Shown one piece after another: positions 8,083 to 15,950 of a DNA stretch of 48,329 bases. A program made the translations under genes and the position numbers. The notes under the pieces were generated by a model, which was given only the letters and a program-made list of their open reading frames with translations, was not told where the DNA came from and searched no databases. The stretch lies in assembly GCA_934101275.1 (NCBI GenBank), contig CAKOQM010000004.1, positions 1 through 48,329 of the forward strand. The letters run 5' to 3'. Position 1 is the first letter of the stretch. Each line of letters opens with the position of its first letter. This DNA is from an uncultured Bacilli bacterium (lineage in GTDB: Bacteria > Bacillota_I > Bacilli_A > RF39 > UBA660).

Positions 8083-9086
8083 TACATTTTCACCTCCATA
8101 ACCCGTTTAATAATAAAGATATATAAACTATAAAATAAAATGGTTACAAAAAGTAAAACACGTCCCAAAGTGGTTTCAAACATAGGTACAAAATAAGTTG
8201 GATTTAAAAGGTAAATCGCTAAAATAAACAAAAAAGGCATTACACAAAGTGTTCGATAAACAAAGATAGAAGCACTTGTTAAACTTTGCATTTCTTGTTT
8301 AAGTTTCTTTTTACTAAAGAAAGACTTTTCGATAGTACCAAAGACTTTAACAATATTACCACCCGTTTTATTTAAAAGAGTTAAAGAACTGGCAATATAT
8401 TTGGCATCATCTAATTTTACCCGATTATAAAAACGATCAAAGACAACTTCGATAGATAAACCATATGTCATATCCATATATATTTTTTTAAATTCATCAC
8501 TAATGGGTCCTTCTAGTTCATCTCTTACAATCACAACTGCCTGCATAATATTACGACCGGATTTAAAGCTATTGTTCATAATAATAATAGCTTTTAATAA
8601 ATCTTCTTCGATTTTCTTTCTTTTCTTTTGAAAACCAATATAAAGAAAAATATCAGGAAGAAAAAAACCTAGAATAAAAGCAAGAAATAAGAAAGGTAAA
8701 GATAACGAAGATAGTTGAAACATGGAAGAAACAAAACTTAAAATAACTAAAAGTAAACCTGTAAAAAACTTAACTGTCATATAATCCATGGATGATATTT
8801 TATCTTTATTTTCATATTTAATAAATTTATCATAACGAAGACTATGTTTCTTTAAAACCTCAGAATGACTTAAAAAACTCGTTACTTTTTTCATCACTTT
8901 ATAAAGGAAAGACATAATATGATCAAAGATACTTTTTTCTTCATCGACAACACTTTTTAAAGTAAAGGCATCAAACCGTTTTTGAAGTTTGATAGCTCTT
9001 TTTTGATGTAGTAAATAAATAATAAGAACAACGAGAATAATAACCATAAGTCCTTGAGTAATAACAATTTGTAATGAGTACTCCAT
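8082..9086 (-). CDS. tadB: Tad-type inner-membrane platform protein TadB (GspF family)
   Basis: The second F-domain platform protein of the pilus machine, which pairs with TadC and docks the TadA ATPase. N-terminal membrane helix (about 8-26), a basic cytoplasmic stretch, a pair of helices (about 107-150), an F domain (about 155-280; contains KAIIIMNNSFKSGRNIMQAV) and C-terminal hydrophobic helices. 334 residues, usual length. Preceded by a good RBS and 15 bases downstream of tadA. Confidence 0.9.
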   Translation of the reverse strand: MEYSLQIVITQGLMVIILVVLIIYLLHQKRAIKLQKRFDAFTLKSVVDEEKSIFDHIMSFLYKVMKKVTSFLSHSEVLKKHSLRYDKFIKYENKDKISSMDYMTVKFFTGLLLVILSFVSSMFQLSSLSLPFLFLAFILGFFLPDIFLYIGFQKKRKKIEEDLLKAIIIMNNSFKSGRNIMQAVVIVRDELEGPISDEFKKIYMDMTYGLSIEVVFDRFYNRVKLDDAKYIASSLTLLNKTGGNIVKVFGTIEKSFFSKKKLKQEMQSLTSASIFVYRTLCVMPFLFILAIYLLNPTYFVPMFETTLGRVLLFVTILFYSLYIFIIKRVMEVKM

Positions 9087-9101
9087 TAGGTGCCTCCTTT
9101 C

Positions 9102-10436
9102 CTATTTTATATGAAACATTTCATCAATTTCGGTGATACCCCTTGAAGCAATTTTTTTATAAACCCTTGGGATTTCTTTATCATAAAGGGTATATTCACC
9201 ATCGACTTCGCCATTGTCAGTTAAGCCTTTTTGATGGAAAGCAAAGATTTCTTTTAAGTTAATATCACCATCATGAAAACTTTCCAGTTCACAAATAGAC
9301 GTTACTTTTCTTTTACCATCGTTCATTCTTTCGATATTAACAACAAGATCTATGGCACTAACAATATATTCTCTGATAGCTTTAATAGGAATATCAAGTC
9401 CGCTCATTAAAACCATGGTTTCTAAACGATTTAAAGCATCTTTAGCACCGTTTGCATGAAGCGTTGTTAAAGAGCCTTCATGTCCTGTATTCATAGCTTG
9501 AAGCATATCAAAAGCTTCTTTGCCACGAACTTCTCCAACAATGATACGATCAGGTCGCATACGAAGAGCATTGATAACTAAATCACGAATCGTAATTTCA
9601 CCTTCATTATCATAGTTAGTCACCCGTGTTTCCAAAGAAATGACGTGTTCTTTTTCCAGTTTTAACTCGGCTGCATCTTCAATGGTAATAATACGTTCAT
9701 TATCGGGAATAAAACTACTTAAAATATTTAAAAGGGTTGTTTTTCCTGAACCTGTACCACCACAAATAATGATGTTACATTTTCCTTTGACGGCTGCTTC
9801 TAAAAATGTCGCCATATAAGGTGTCATCGACCCTATTCTTATCATGTCATCGGCACTTGTCATTTCTTTTTTAAATTTACGAATCGTAATGATAGGTCCT
9901 TTTGTCGATAAAGGCGGAATAACCGCGTTAATACGGGAGCCATCTTTAAGTCTAGAATCGACCATGGGGTTTGTCGCATCAATGGTTCTACCCATAGGTC
10001 CTATCATTCTTTCAATGGTTCTTATAATATGTTCATCGTTAATGAACGAAACACTTTCATCTTTAATAAGTTGTCCATCAATTTCAATATAAATTTCTTT
10101 CGGACTATTGACCATTATTTCTGTAATATTTTTATCTTCCAAAAGTTCCGTTAAAGGACCATAGCCATTGATTTCATTATCAATTAAGTTATATAAGTGA
10201 CTTCTTTCTAAGTTGGTTAAATCGTATCCTTCAATGGATTTATCAATTTCATCATTAATAAATTGTTGTAAAAGTTTATCCTCGGGAATCTCTTGATCAA
10301 TCAAATTTTCAACGATTTTAACTCGTAGTTCATCTAATAACTTTTTATCAGGAAAGACTTCATAATCACTGACATCATTAAATTTTGGTTTCTTTCTTTC
10401 AATATTAAAAGCTTCAATTAAACTAATTTTGCTCAT
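9102..10436 (-). CDS. tadA: Tad pilus assembly/secretion ATPase TadA (CpaF family)
   Basis: The hexameric cytoplasmic ATPase that powers Flp/Tad pilus assembly. Walker A is GGTGSGKTT (about residue 226), followed by an Asp box (IITIEDAAEL), a Walker B region around RPDRIIVGEVRG and a His box (MNTGHEGSLTTLHAN). An N-terminal helical domain precedes the core. 444 residues, typical for CpaF. Its start overlaps the end of the TadZ-like gene by 14 bases, so the two are translationally coupled. As a single motor it may drive both extension and retraction, as reported for Caulobacter CpaF. Confidence 0.95.
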   Translation of the reverse strand: MSKISLIEAFNIERKKPKFNDVSDYEVFPDKKLLDELRVKIVENLIDQEIPEDKLLQQFINDEIDKSIEGYDLTNLERSHLYNLIDNEINGYGPLTELLEDKNITEIMVNSPKEIYIEIDGQLIKDESVSFINDEHIIRTIERMIGPMGRTIDATNPMVDSRLKDGSRINAVIPPLSTKGPIITIRKFKKEMTSADDMIRIGSMTPYMATFLEAAVKGKCNIIICGGTGSGKTTLLNILSSFIPDNERIITIEDAAELKLEKEHVISLETRVTNYDNEGEITIRDLVINALRMRPDRIIVGEVRGKEAFDMLQAMNTGHEGSLTTLHANGAKDALNRLETMVLMSGLDIPIKAIREYIVSAIDLVVNIERMNDGKRKVTSICELESFHDGDINLKEIFAFHQKGLTDNGEVDGEYTLYDKEIPRVYKKIASRGITEIDEMFHIK

Positions 10437-11205
10437 TATTATCCCCTCCTAAAAAGTTAACAGCCAAATTCATCATCGTTGTATAGTCTTTGTTAAAGAT
10501 ATTGGGAGCTTTTGGTTGAAGCATTGGAATTTCCCCATTCATAACATAGGCATCCATATTTTTTAAATAAAATTCTGATGAAATTTCATAGTCAATATTA
10601 TTTTTAATAATGGTCTTCATATCATAAAGGGTAAAATATTTTTTAAAAGGATCTCGGCTATTATTAAGTAAAACTTTATAATTGGTTTTTTCTAAATCTT
10701 TAAAGATAGAGAGTAAACTCTTTATATTTTTTAAATCCATGGGATCATTTTCCATGACAAATAAGATATTATCGGCGGCATCTAAAACAACTAAATTTAA
10801 TTCATTTAGATTATGGTTGGTATCAATTAAAACCATATCATAATGAAACATGGCCTTATCTAAAAGGATTTCAATATATTTTGAATCAATCTTAGAAGCT
10901 TGTCTTGGATCTTTAGGACTTGGCATGATATCAATATAATCGTTATATTTCACAACATAATCATTAAAATCTTTAAAACGATTGTTGTTGTAATCATCGA
11001 CAAAATTATAAATTGTTTTATCAAAAGCTTTATTTGTAGCAAGTGCAATACCACCACCGGATAAATCTAAATCTACGATTAGAACATGTTTATTTATTTG
11101 ACTATAAACCGCGGCAAGATTAAGTGTTAAAACAGTCTTTCCAACGCCACCTTTTCCTGAAAATAAACATAAACTTTTCCCTATTTTCTTTTTCATATTC
11201 CCCAT
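10423..11205 (-). CDS. tadZ: TadZ/CpaE-like MinD/ParA-superfamily ATPase
   Basis: A MinD-type ATPase expected to position the pilus apparatus. It carries the deviant Walker A SGKGGVGKT (about 17-25), a switch I-like DLDLSGGG (about 45-52), and a switch II-like region with Asp (VLIDTNHNLNEL). At 260 residues it consists of the ATPase domain alone and lacks the N-terminal receiver-like domain found in many CpaE/TadZ proteins. It lies 2 bases after a TadE/G-like gene and overlaps tadA. The start may be ATG 11205 or the ATG 9 bases later. Family secure; localisation role inferred from operon. Confidence 0.88.
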   Translation of the reverse strand: MGNMKKKIGKSLCLFSGKGGVGKTVLTLNLAAVYSQINKHVLIVDLDLSGGGIALATNKAFDKTIYNFVDDYNNNRFKDFNDYVVKYNDYIDIMPSPKDPRQASKIDSKYIEILLDKAMFHYDMVLIDTNHNLNELNLVVLDAADNILFVMENDPMDLKNIKSLLSIFKDLEKTNYKVLLNNSRDPFKKYFTLYDMKTIIKNNIDYEISSEFYLKNMDAYVMNGEIPMLQPKAPNIFNKDYTTMMNLAVNFLGGDNNEQN

Positions 11206-11206
11206 C

Positions 11207-11575
11207 CTATTCTTCTGTAATTTTAATTTTTTCGTTATTTTTAGTTCCCTTACGTTTTACTTTGATATCATATTTTTGTAAGCCTACAATTTTACCGAAC
11301 AAAGAATCCATCTCATAAGAAACATCAATGCTTACCTCATTATCGGCTTTTTGTATGACAAGTTTATTTGTTGGAATATCATTTTCTATCAGCGTTTTAG
11401 AAATCACGTCAACATCTTCTTTAGCAAAATATTCATTAATAGCCACATCCACAATATTTTTTGTTTTTAAAACTTTATTTTCCAACATACCAACATCGAC
11501 AACTAAAGCCATCATGGTAATAATAATAGGCACAAGAATAACAAAAATGATCAAGGTTTGACCTTTATTATTCAT
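11207..11575 (-). CDS. TadE/TadG-like pilus protein
   Basis: A 122-residue protein starting MNNKGQTLIIFVILVPIIIT: a short leader ending in Gly, Gln next, then a hydrophobic helix, as in the Tad-domain TadE/TadF/TadG pseudopilins. The usual Glu at position 5 is replaced by hydrophobic residues (QTLIIF), unlike the neighbouring copy (QALVEF), so methylation or processing may differ. The extracellular part is small, basic and lacks the von Willebrand domain of full TadG. It overlaps the upstream TadE-like gene by 8 bases. Probably a minor pilin or pilus anchor. Confidence 0.75.
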   Translation of the reverse strand: MNNKGQTLIIFVILVPIIITMMALVVDVGMLENKVLKTKNIVDVAINEYFAKEDVDVISKTLIENDIPTNKLVIQKADNEVSIDVSYEMDSLFGKIVGLQKYDIKVKRKGTKNNEKIKITEE

Positions 11576-11918
11576 AACTTATAACCTCACTTACCGTGAC
11601 ATCATAAGGATTTTTAAATATTAAAGATAAGCCTGGTGTCACAATATTAACTTCTTTTTTTAATGTAAAGGTCACTTTAGTATTCTCTTCGTTTTTGACT
11701 TCTAATTTGATGGATTCATCATCACGAGTTAAAGTATTTAAAATTTCATCGTAACTTTTTTGATTACGATATAAATCTAAAACATTAGACATTTTGTTTT
11801 CTAAACGATTTTGAACAAAAATAATTTTACCAACATCAATAATGGCAAGTAACATAAAAATAAAAATTGGTAAAATAATTACAAATTCGACAAGAGCTTG
11901 ACCTTTTTTGTTCCTCAT
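11568..11918 (-). CDS. tadE: TadE-like pseudopilin
   Basis: A 116-residue protein with leader MRNKKG and mature start QALVEFVIILPIFIFMLLAIIDVGK, which matches the TadE N-terminal motif including Glu5. The remaining 80 or so residues form a small, presumably extracellular domain. It overlaps the Flp gene upstream by 4 bases and the next TadE/G-like gene by 8 bases. TadE-like pseudopilins are needed for Flp pilus biogenesis. Confidence 0.85.
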   Translation of the reverse strand: MRNKKGQALVEFVIILPIFIFMLLAIIDVGKIIFVQNRLENKMSNVLDLYRNQKSYDEILNTLTRDDESIKLEVKNEENTKVTFTLKKEVNIVTPGLSLIFKNPYDVTVSEVISYE

Positions 11919-12145
11919 TTTTGACCCTCTTTTTTTTGCCTGATTTCATATTCATCTTTCGTTAAACATTCGGCATTACCAGGTTTATCTCCTTCAACAT
12001 AAACATTACTCACAAGTTCGCAAGAAGTCTTGACAATGGTATCTTTTAAATACCCCCCAAAATAAGAAACGATACTGACAGTTATCACACTTATAATAGC
12101 CACGATTAAAACATATTCAACAAGAGCTTGTCCTCTAGAGTCCAT
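11915..12145 (-). CDS. flp: Flp-type major pilin
   Basis: A 76-residue pre-pilin with leader MDSRG and mature start QALVEYVLIVAIISVITVSIV, the hallmark of Flp pilins (Gly cleavage site, Glu5, Tyr6, one hydrophobic helix). The extracellular tail is about 40 residues and holds two Cys, which could form a disulfide. It is the first gene after a strong SigA promoter, with an AAGGGGATG RBS, fitting a highly expressed structural subunit. No processing peptidase (TadV/CpaA) is encoded in the window. Confidence 0.9.
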   Translation of the reverse strand: MDSRGQALVEYVLIVAIISVITVSIVSYFGGYLKDTIVKTSCELVSNVYVEGDKPGNAECLTKDEYEIRQKKEGQK

Positions 12146-12170
12146 AACATCATCCCCTTAGTATGAAGAT

Positions 12171-12199
12171 ATTATATCATGGATACTTTAAGATGTAAA
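12171..12199 (-). promoter_or_regulatory. SigA promoter of the tad/flp operon
   Basis: Minus strand TTTACA (12194-12199), 17-base spacer, TATAAT (12171-12176), about 25 bases before the flp start. Near-consensus vegetative promoter for the nine-gene operon running to 6222. I see no alternative-sigma motif here. Confidence 0.8.
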
Positions 12200-12255
12200 T
12201 TTGATGAAAAAAAAACTTAGGAAGTTTACGGCTTTTTTATAACAATAATGTCACG

Positions 12256-12278
12256 AAAAAAGAGATGCGCTGATCTCT
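12256..12278 (-). terminator. Intrinsic terminator of the alpha-CTD repeat gene
   Basis: Minus-strand stem AGAGAT / ATCTCT with a 6-base loop, followed by six T. It lies just downstream of the 12290-14026 gene and upstream of the tad promoter. Confidence 0.75.
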
Positions 12279-12289
12279 TCAGAAAAGGT

Positions 12290-14026
12290 TTATTTCTTTT
12301 TTAAAACAAGTCCTTCGTTAACTCTATTAGAAATATCTCTTAATTTTTTCTTATGTTCTACTAATTTATCAATTAAAAATCTTATAATAACTTCACTTGG
12401 TATAGCTACTTCTTCATTCACTTTATTCACAAAATAAATAACAAACTTATTTTGATAAATATCGCTTGGATTTTCAATAGCATTATAAAAAGATGGGTAA
12501 ACAAACTCAGCATCTAATCCTGAGAAAATGTTTTCTAAAATTGACATACGGTCTTCTAAAGTTTGAGTATTTGAGCCAACATGATCTGATCTCATAATTG
12601 ACGCTTCATTTACAAAGAAAAACCCAAGAGAATGAATATAATCAATAAATTTTTGCTTTTCTTCATCATTTAAGTTTAAAACTTGATCTAAAGTCAAGAA
12701 TCGACCGGAAAGATAAGTTTGATTTGTTGATAAAAGTAATACTTCACCAATCGTGTGAATACCATTTTTTTTCAAATATTTAATCAAATTCATTGGTAAC
12801 ATAAGTCGCCAAACAGAATCTTCCTTAGTAAGTGGTTTATTTTTATTATCTTCATTTTCACAATAAAAGTATAAATCTAATAAATGTAAACGTTCTATCA
12901 GACGTTCACACGTAGGAAAATTTAACTCATTTCTATTTATATTGTAAAGATTTTTTTCATTAGTATTATTAGGAATAGATATAGATAGTGATAATAAATC
13001 ATCAATCGTATCAATGCCTCTATCCTTCAAAATATAAACAACATAATCTTCTAAAAAATTACTTAATAACATTATACTCAGTTGTTTTGATAAATGTGGT
13101 TTATTTTCACATTCAAAGGAAAAACCACGAGAATGAATAAGATCAACGATCCCATCTACTTGCTTTTGCCCTACAGATTTATAACCATAAATACTATTAT
13201 GAGTGTTCGGTTCTAAATCCATAGCCAAAATTTCACCAACCGTTTTATTTTTAAAAGAATCATGAATACCACTCATTTTTCCTAAACGATGAAAAGGTGT
13301 ATTTCGTGTCACTTTTTTTTCACACTCAAAAACAAAACCATTTTTATGAAGTAATTCCACAACATAATCAACTTGTTTTTTTCCTATTGACCGAATATGG
13401 TAAATACTATTAGGTGAAGTAGAATCCAAATCCATTTGAAGAACATCACCTATTTTTTCTCTTCCTAAAGCCCATCGAACTTCATAGGAATTAGGCAAAT
13501 CGTAAATAATAGACTCCTCTGTTATTTTCTTTTCAAATTCAAAGGTAAAACCATAAGAATGGATAATATCTATTAATTTTTTGGTATCTTCCTCTGTAAG
13601 GTTATAATAATCTTGAAGATTATTTTTCCATGTTGGATCTATTTTTCTATTAAGAACATCCCAAATTTTAACATCATGTAAAACGATTGGTAAACTATCA
13701 GCCTCGGCTAACTCTCCTATTTTTGTCTCTTCGGTAATCTTTTCTTTCTCGCATTCAAAGATAAAGCCATAGGAATGAAGAATATTTTTTATTGTTTCCA
13801 CTTGTTTTTTACCAACTGTTCTTATCTGATATAAACTATTAGATGAATTAGGATCTAAATCATAATTTAAAACTTCACCAATCGTCTTGTTAAGAAGCGC
13901 ATAACTAAAACGACAGCCCTCTAGATTCAATTCTTGAATCTTGGTATCTAAAGTTATTTCTTCTTCACTATTTTTTCCCCGTAATTCAATTGTTGTATCA
14001 ACCTTATTCAAATTTTTTTCTTCCAT
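12290..14026 (-). CDS. Protein of repeated RNA polymerase alpha-CTD-like (helix-hairpin-helix) units
   Basis: A 578-residue soluble protein with at least four, probably six, repeats of about 70 residues. Each repeat has a NKTIGEVLNYDLDP-type segment, then IRTVGKKQVETIKNILHSYG, then FxFECE. This matches the RNA polymerase alpha C-terminal domain, whose VRNLGKKSLEEIKEKLKELG part binds DNA and regulators. The first four units (about residues 28-310) are well kept; units 5 and 6 (about 320-480) are divergent. The C-terminal 95 residues are helical and unassigned. I took ATG 14024-14026 as start because AAGGGGG precedes it; a longer in-frame reading has no RBS. It has its own promoter and terminator. 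A DNA- or polymerase-binding role is inferred only from the fold. Confidence 0.75.
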   Translation of the reverse strand: MEEKNLNKVDTTIELRGKNSEEEITLDTKIQELNLEGCRFSYALLNKTIGEVLNYDLDPNSSNSLYQIRTVGKKQVETIKNILHSYGFIFECEKEKITEETKIGELAEADSLPIVLHDVKIWDVLNRKIDPTWKNNLQDYYNLTEEDTKKLIDIIHSYGFTFEFEKKITEESIIYDLPNSYEVRWALGREKIGDVLQMDLDSTSPNSIYHIRSIGKKQVDYVVELLHKNGFVFECEKKVTRNTPFHRLGKMSGIHDSFKNKTVGEILAMDLEPNTHNSIYGYKSVGQKQVDGIVDLIHSRGFSFECENKPHLSKQLSIMLLSNFLEDYVVYILKDRGIDTIDDLLSLSISIPNNTNEKNLYNINRNELNFPTCERLIERLHLLDLYFYCENEDNKNKPLTKEDSVWRLMLPMNLIKYLKKNGIHTIGEVLLLSTNQTYLSGRFLTLDQVLNLNDEEKQKFIDYIHSLGFFFVNEASIMRSDHVGSNTQTLEDRMSILENIFSGLDAEFVYPSFYNAIENPSDIYQNKFVIYFVNKVNEEVAIPSEVIIRFLIDKLVEHKKKLRDISNRVNEGLVLKKK

Positions 14027-14057
14027 AAATATCCCCCTTAAAAATACATTGATTTCT

Positions 14058-14085
14058 ATTATACATATTTTCTTTTTCCTGTCAA
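14058..14085 (-). promoter_or_regulatory. SigA promoter of the alpha-CTD repeat gene
   Basis: Minus strand TTGACA (14080-14085), 16-base spacer, TATAAT (14058-14063): both hexamers are perfect consensus. Start codon about 32 bases downstream of the -10. Confidence 0.85.
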
Positions 14086-14099
14086 TGATAAGAAACCAC

Positions 14100-14125
14100 A
14101 AAAAAAGATGCATTTTATCCGCATC
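14100..14125 (-). terminator. Intrinsic terminator of the metallophosphoesterase gene
   Basis: Minus-strand GATGC / GCATC around a 9-base loop, then seven T. The stem overlaps the TGA stop codon of the upstream gene and ends just before the next promoter. Confidence 0.7.
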
Positions 14126-15932
14126 ACTTTTTTAATACCCGTTGAAAAATCTCATCTTTCTGAGAAATAATACCATGATCTATAATAAAAGGTTTAAAAA
14201 GAATATATTCTATTTCATTTTTTTCGTTTAAATAAAATTCTATTTCATAAAAGCCATTTTGAAAACGATCTTGAAATAAGGAAGGTAATGAAAGAAGACC
14301 ATTTTCTAAATCTTGATAAGATTTATGAAAATGTCCTAGGATATCAAGAATAGGATGAGGTAATTTTCCATTTCCATTTTCATAGTAAACATTTAATCTT
14401 TCTTGTATCATATTACTACTTTTACCTTCTGTAAATAAAAGTCGTTTTGGTATGTGATGAAGTCCAATAAAATCATTACCAAAATTTAAAAAGGCATGCG
14501 TGCTTCCCATATAGAAAATATCGGATCTTTCCTTAGAAATAATATCAAGAATATTTGCTGTTTTTTCTTTTCCTATTTTTATTTCATCATGATTTCCGCC
14601 TAATATATATTGAGACAAAGCCTCATTACGAGGATATTTTTCCAAAAACATCTTCACAAATTCTTCAAACCAAAGATAACTCGTTGTTCGGTCAAAATCA
14701 AAGAAATCACCTAAATTAATCATACTAGTAATATTATTTTGAACACAGTAATTGTATATTTTATCCAAACTCTTTAATCGTTCATTATAAAGTATTCGCA
14801 AATGAAAATCAGATACAAATAAAGCTTTAAAAAACGAAGGTGGATTTGAATTTATCTTGATGATTTTATCACTTTCAAAAAGAGCTGAAGAAAGTTTATA
14901 AGTAACGGGTAAATTTAATTGAGAAGAAATCTGATAATGTTTTTGAAAATCACGGATCAACAAACTTAAATCATCTAAAGAATAAAACTTACCTTTGGTA
15001 CGACAATAATTTCTGATTTCATTTAAAGAAACTTCTTGAAAAAGAAAATTATATATTTCATTAGCATCTTCTTTAGGAAAGCGGATTCTGTTTTCACCAG
15101 GCACCACTAATTTTTCGTGTGTCAACTTTTCTAAATTTTGAAAAATGGCATCATTTTGAGAAACAGCTATTCTTAAAGCTTCATTTTGGCTGTTTAAAAT
15201 TTTTTTCTGGATTTCACTTTCTTCTAATTTTAAATTTTTTTCTTGTAATTTTTTATCTAAATCATCTATTTTTTGTTTTTGATCTTTCTTTTCATTATTT
15301 TCTACTACCAAACATTCATTTTGCTGTGTTAAAGAAGCATTAATTTTAGTTTCTATTTTTAACATACGTTGAACAGCATCTTTTTCTTTTTCTAAGGCAT
15401 TTTGCTTCATTTCCGATTCTGTTAATTTATTTCTTAATACTTTTAAAGCTTCTTGCGTTTCTAACAACTTTTGCTCTTGTTTTTTTATAATAGCTTCATT
15501 TTTTTTTGCTTGTTTTTCTGTAATTTTATCCTCCTTTTTTTCTTCCAATAGAGGCATATCACACTTATTTTCAGAAACCACTTCAAATTTTTCTAAATAT
15601 CTTAAAAGTTCATTTACATTATTATCCACATTATAATCACAAGCATTTTCAAGTTCTTTTAAAAAGGAGATCATCATCTCTTTTTCGTCTTCCGTAAATC
15701 TTGTTTTAAAAAAAAGTAAATATTCGAGAAGAAGAGCCATAATAGTAAAATATTTAAAACTAGTCTTTTGGGTAATACTATAATTTTTATTTTTAATACT
15801 TTGAATGTAAAAAAGCAAAACTTCTTTACCATCAAATTTTTTAGCTACACATTGTTTTATATCGGATAGATCTATTTTTTCATTTGTTTTTATAAGATCA
15901 TTTAATTTAATTTTATCTAACATTGTTAACAT
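14124..15932 (-). CDS. Coiled-coil protein with C-terminal calcineurin-like metallophosphoesterase domain
   Basis: About 602 residues. The N-terminal 130 residues are helical. A long charged coiled coil follows (about 135-265, rich in K, E, Q and L), then a linker and a metallophosphoesterase domain (about 370-600). All metal-binding motifs are visible: SDFHLR (DxH), GDFFD (GDxxD), GGNHDE (GNHD), LHHIPK and GHFHK. The enzyme therefore looks catalytically competent with a two-metal centre, but the substrate (nucleic acid, nucleotide or protein) cannot be told. Start: ATG at 15930-15932 with AAGGTGAG 5 bases upstream; a GTG 9 bases earlier overlaps that RBS and is less likely. It follows uvrC after about 20 bases, so it may be cotranscribed. 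Confidence 0.8.
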   Translation of the reverse strand: MLTMLDKIKLNDLIKTNEKIDLSDIKQCVAKKFDGKEVLLFYIQSIKNKNYSITQKTSFKYFTIMALLLEYLLFFKTRFTEDEKEMMISFLKELENACDYNVDNNVNELLRYLEKFEVVSENKCDMPLLEEKKEDKITEKQAKKNEAIIKKQEQKLLETQEALKVLRNKLTESEMKQNALEKEKDAVQRMLKIETKINASLTQQNECLVVENNEKKDQKQKIDDLDKKLQEKNLKLEESEIQKKILNSQNEALRIAVSQNDAIFQNLEKLTHEKLVVPGENRIRFPKEDANEIYNFLFQEVSLNEIRNYCRTKGKFYSLDDLSLLIRDFQKHYQISSQLNLPVTYKLSSALFESDKIIKINSNPPSFFKALFVSDFHLRILYNERLKSLDKIYNYCVQNNITSMINLGDFFDFDRTTSYLWFEEFVKMFLEKYPRNEALSQYILGGNHDEIKIGKEKTANILDIISKERSDIFYMGSTHAFLNFGNDFIGLHHIPKRLLFTEGKSSNMIQERLNVYYENGNGKLPHPILDILGHFHKSYQDLENGLLSLPSLFQDRFQNGFYEIEFYLNEKNEIEYILFKPFIIDHGIISQKDEIFQRVLKK

Positions 15933-15950
15933 ACTACTCACCTTTTCACT

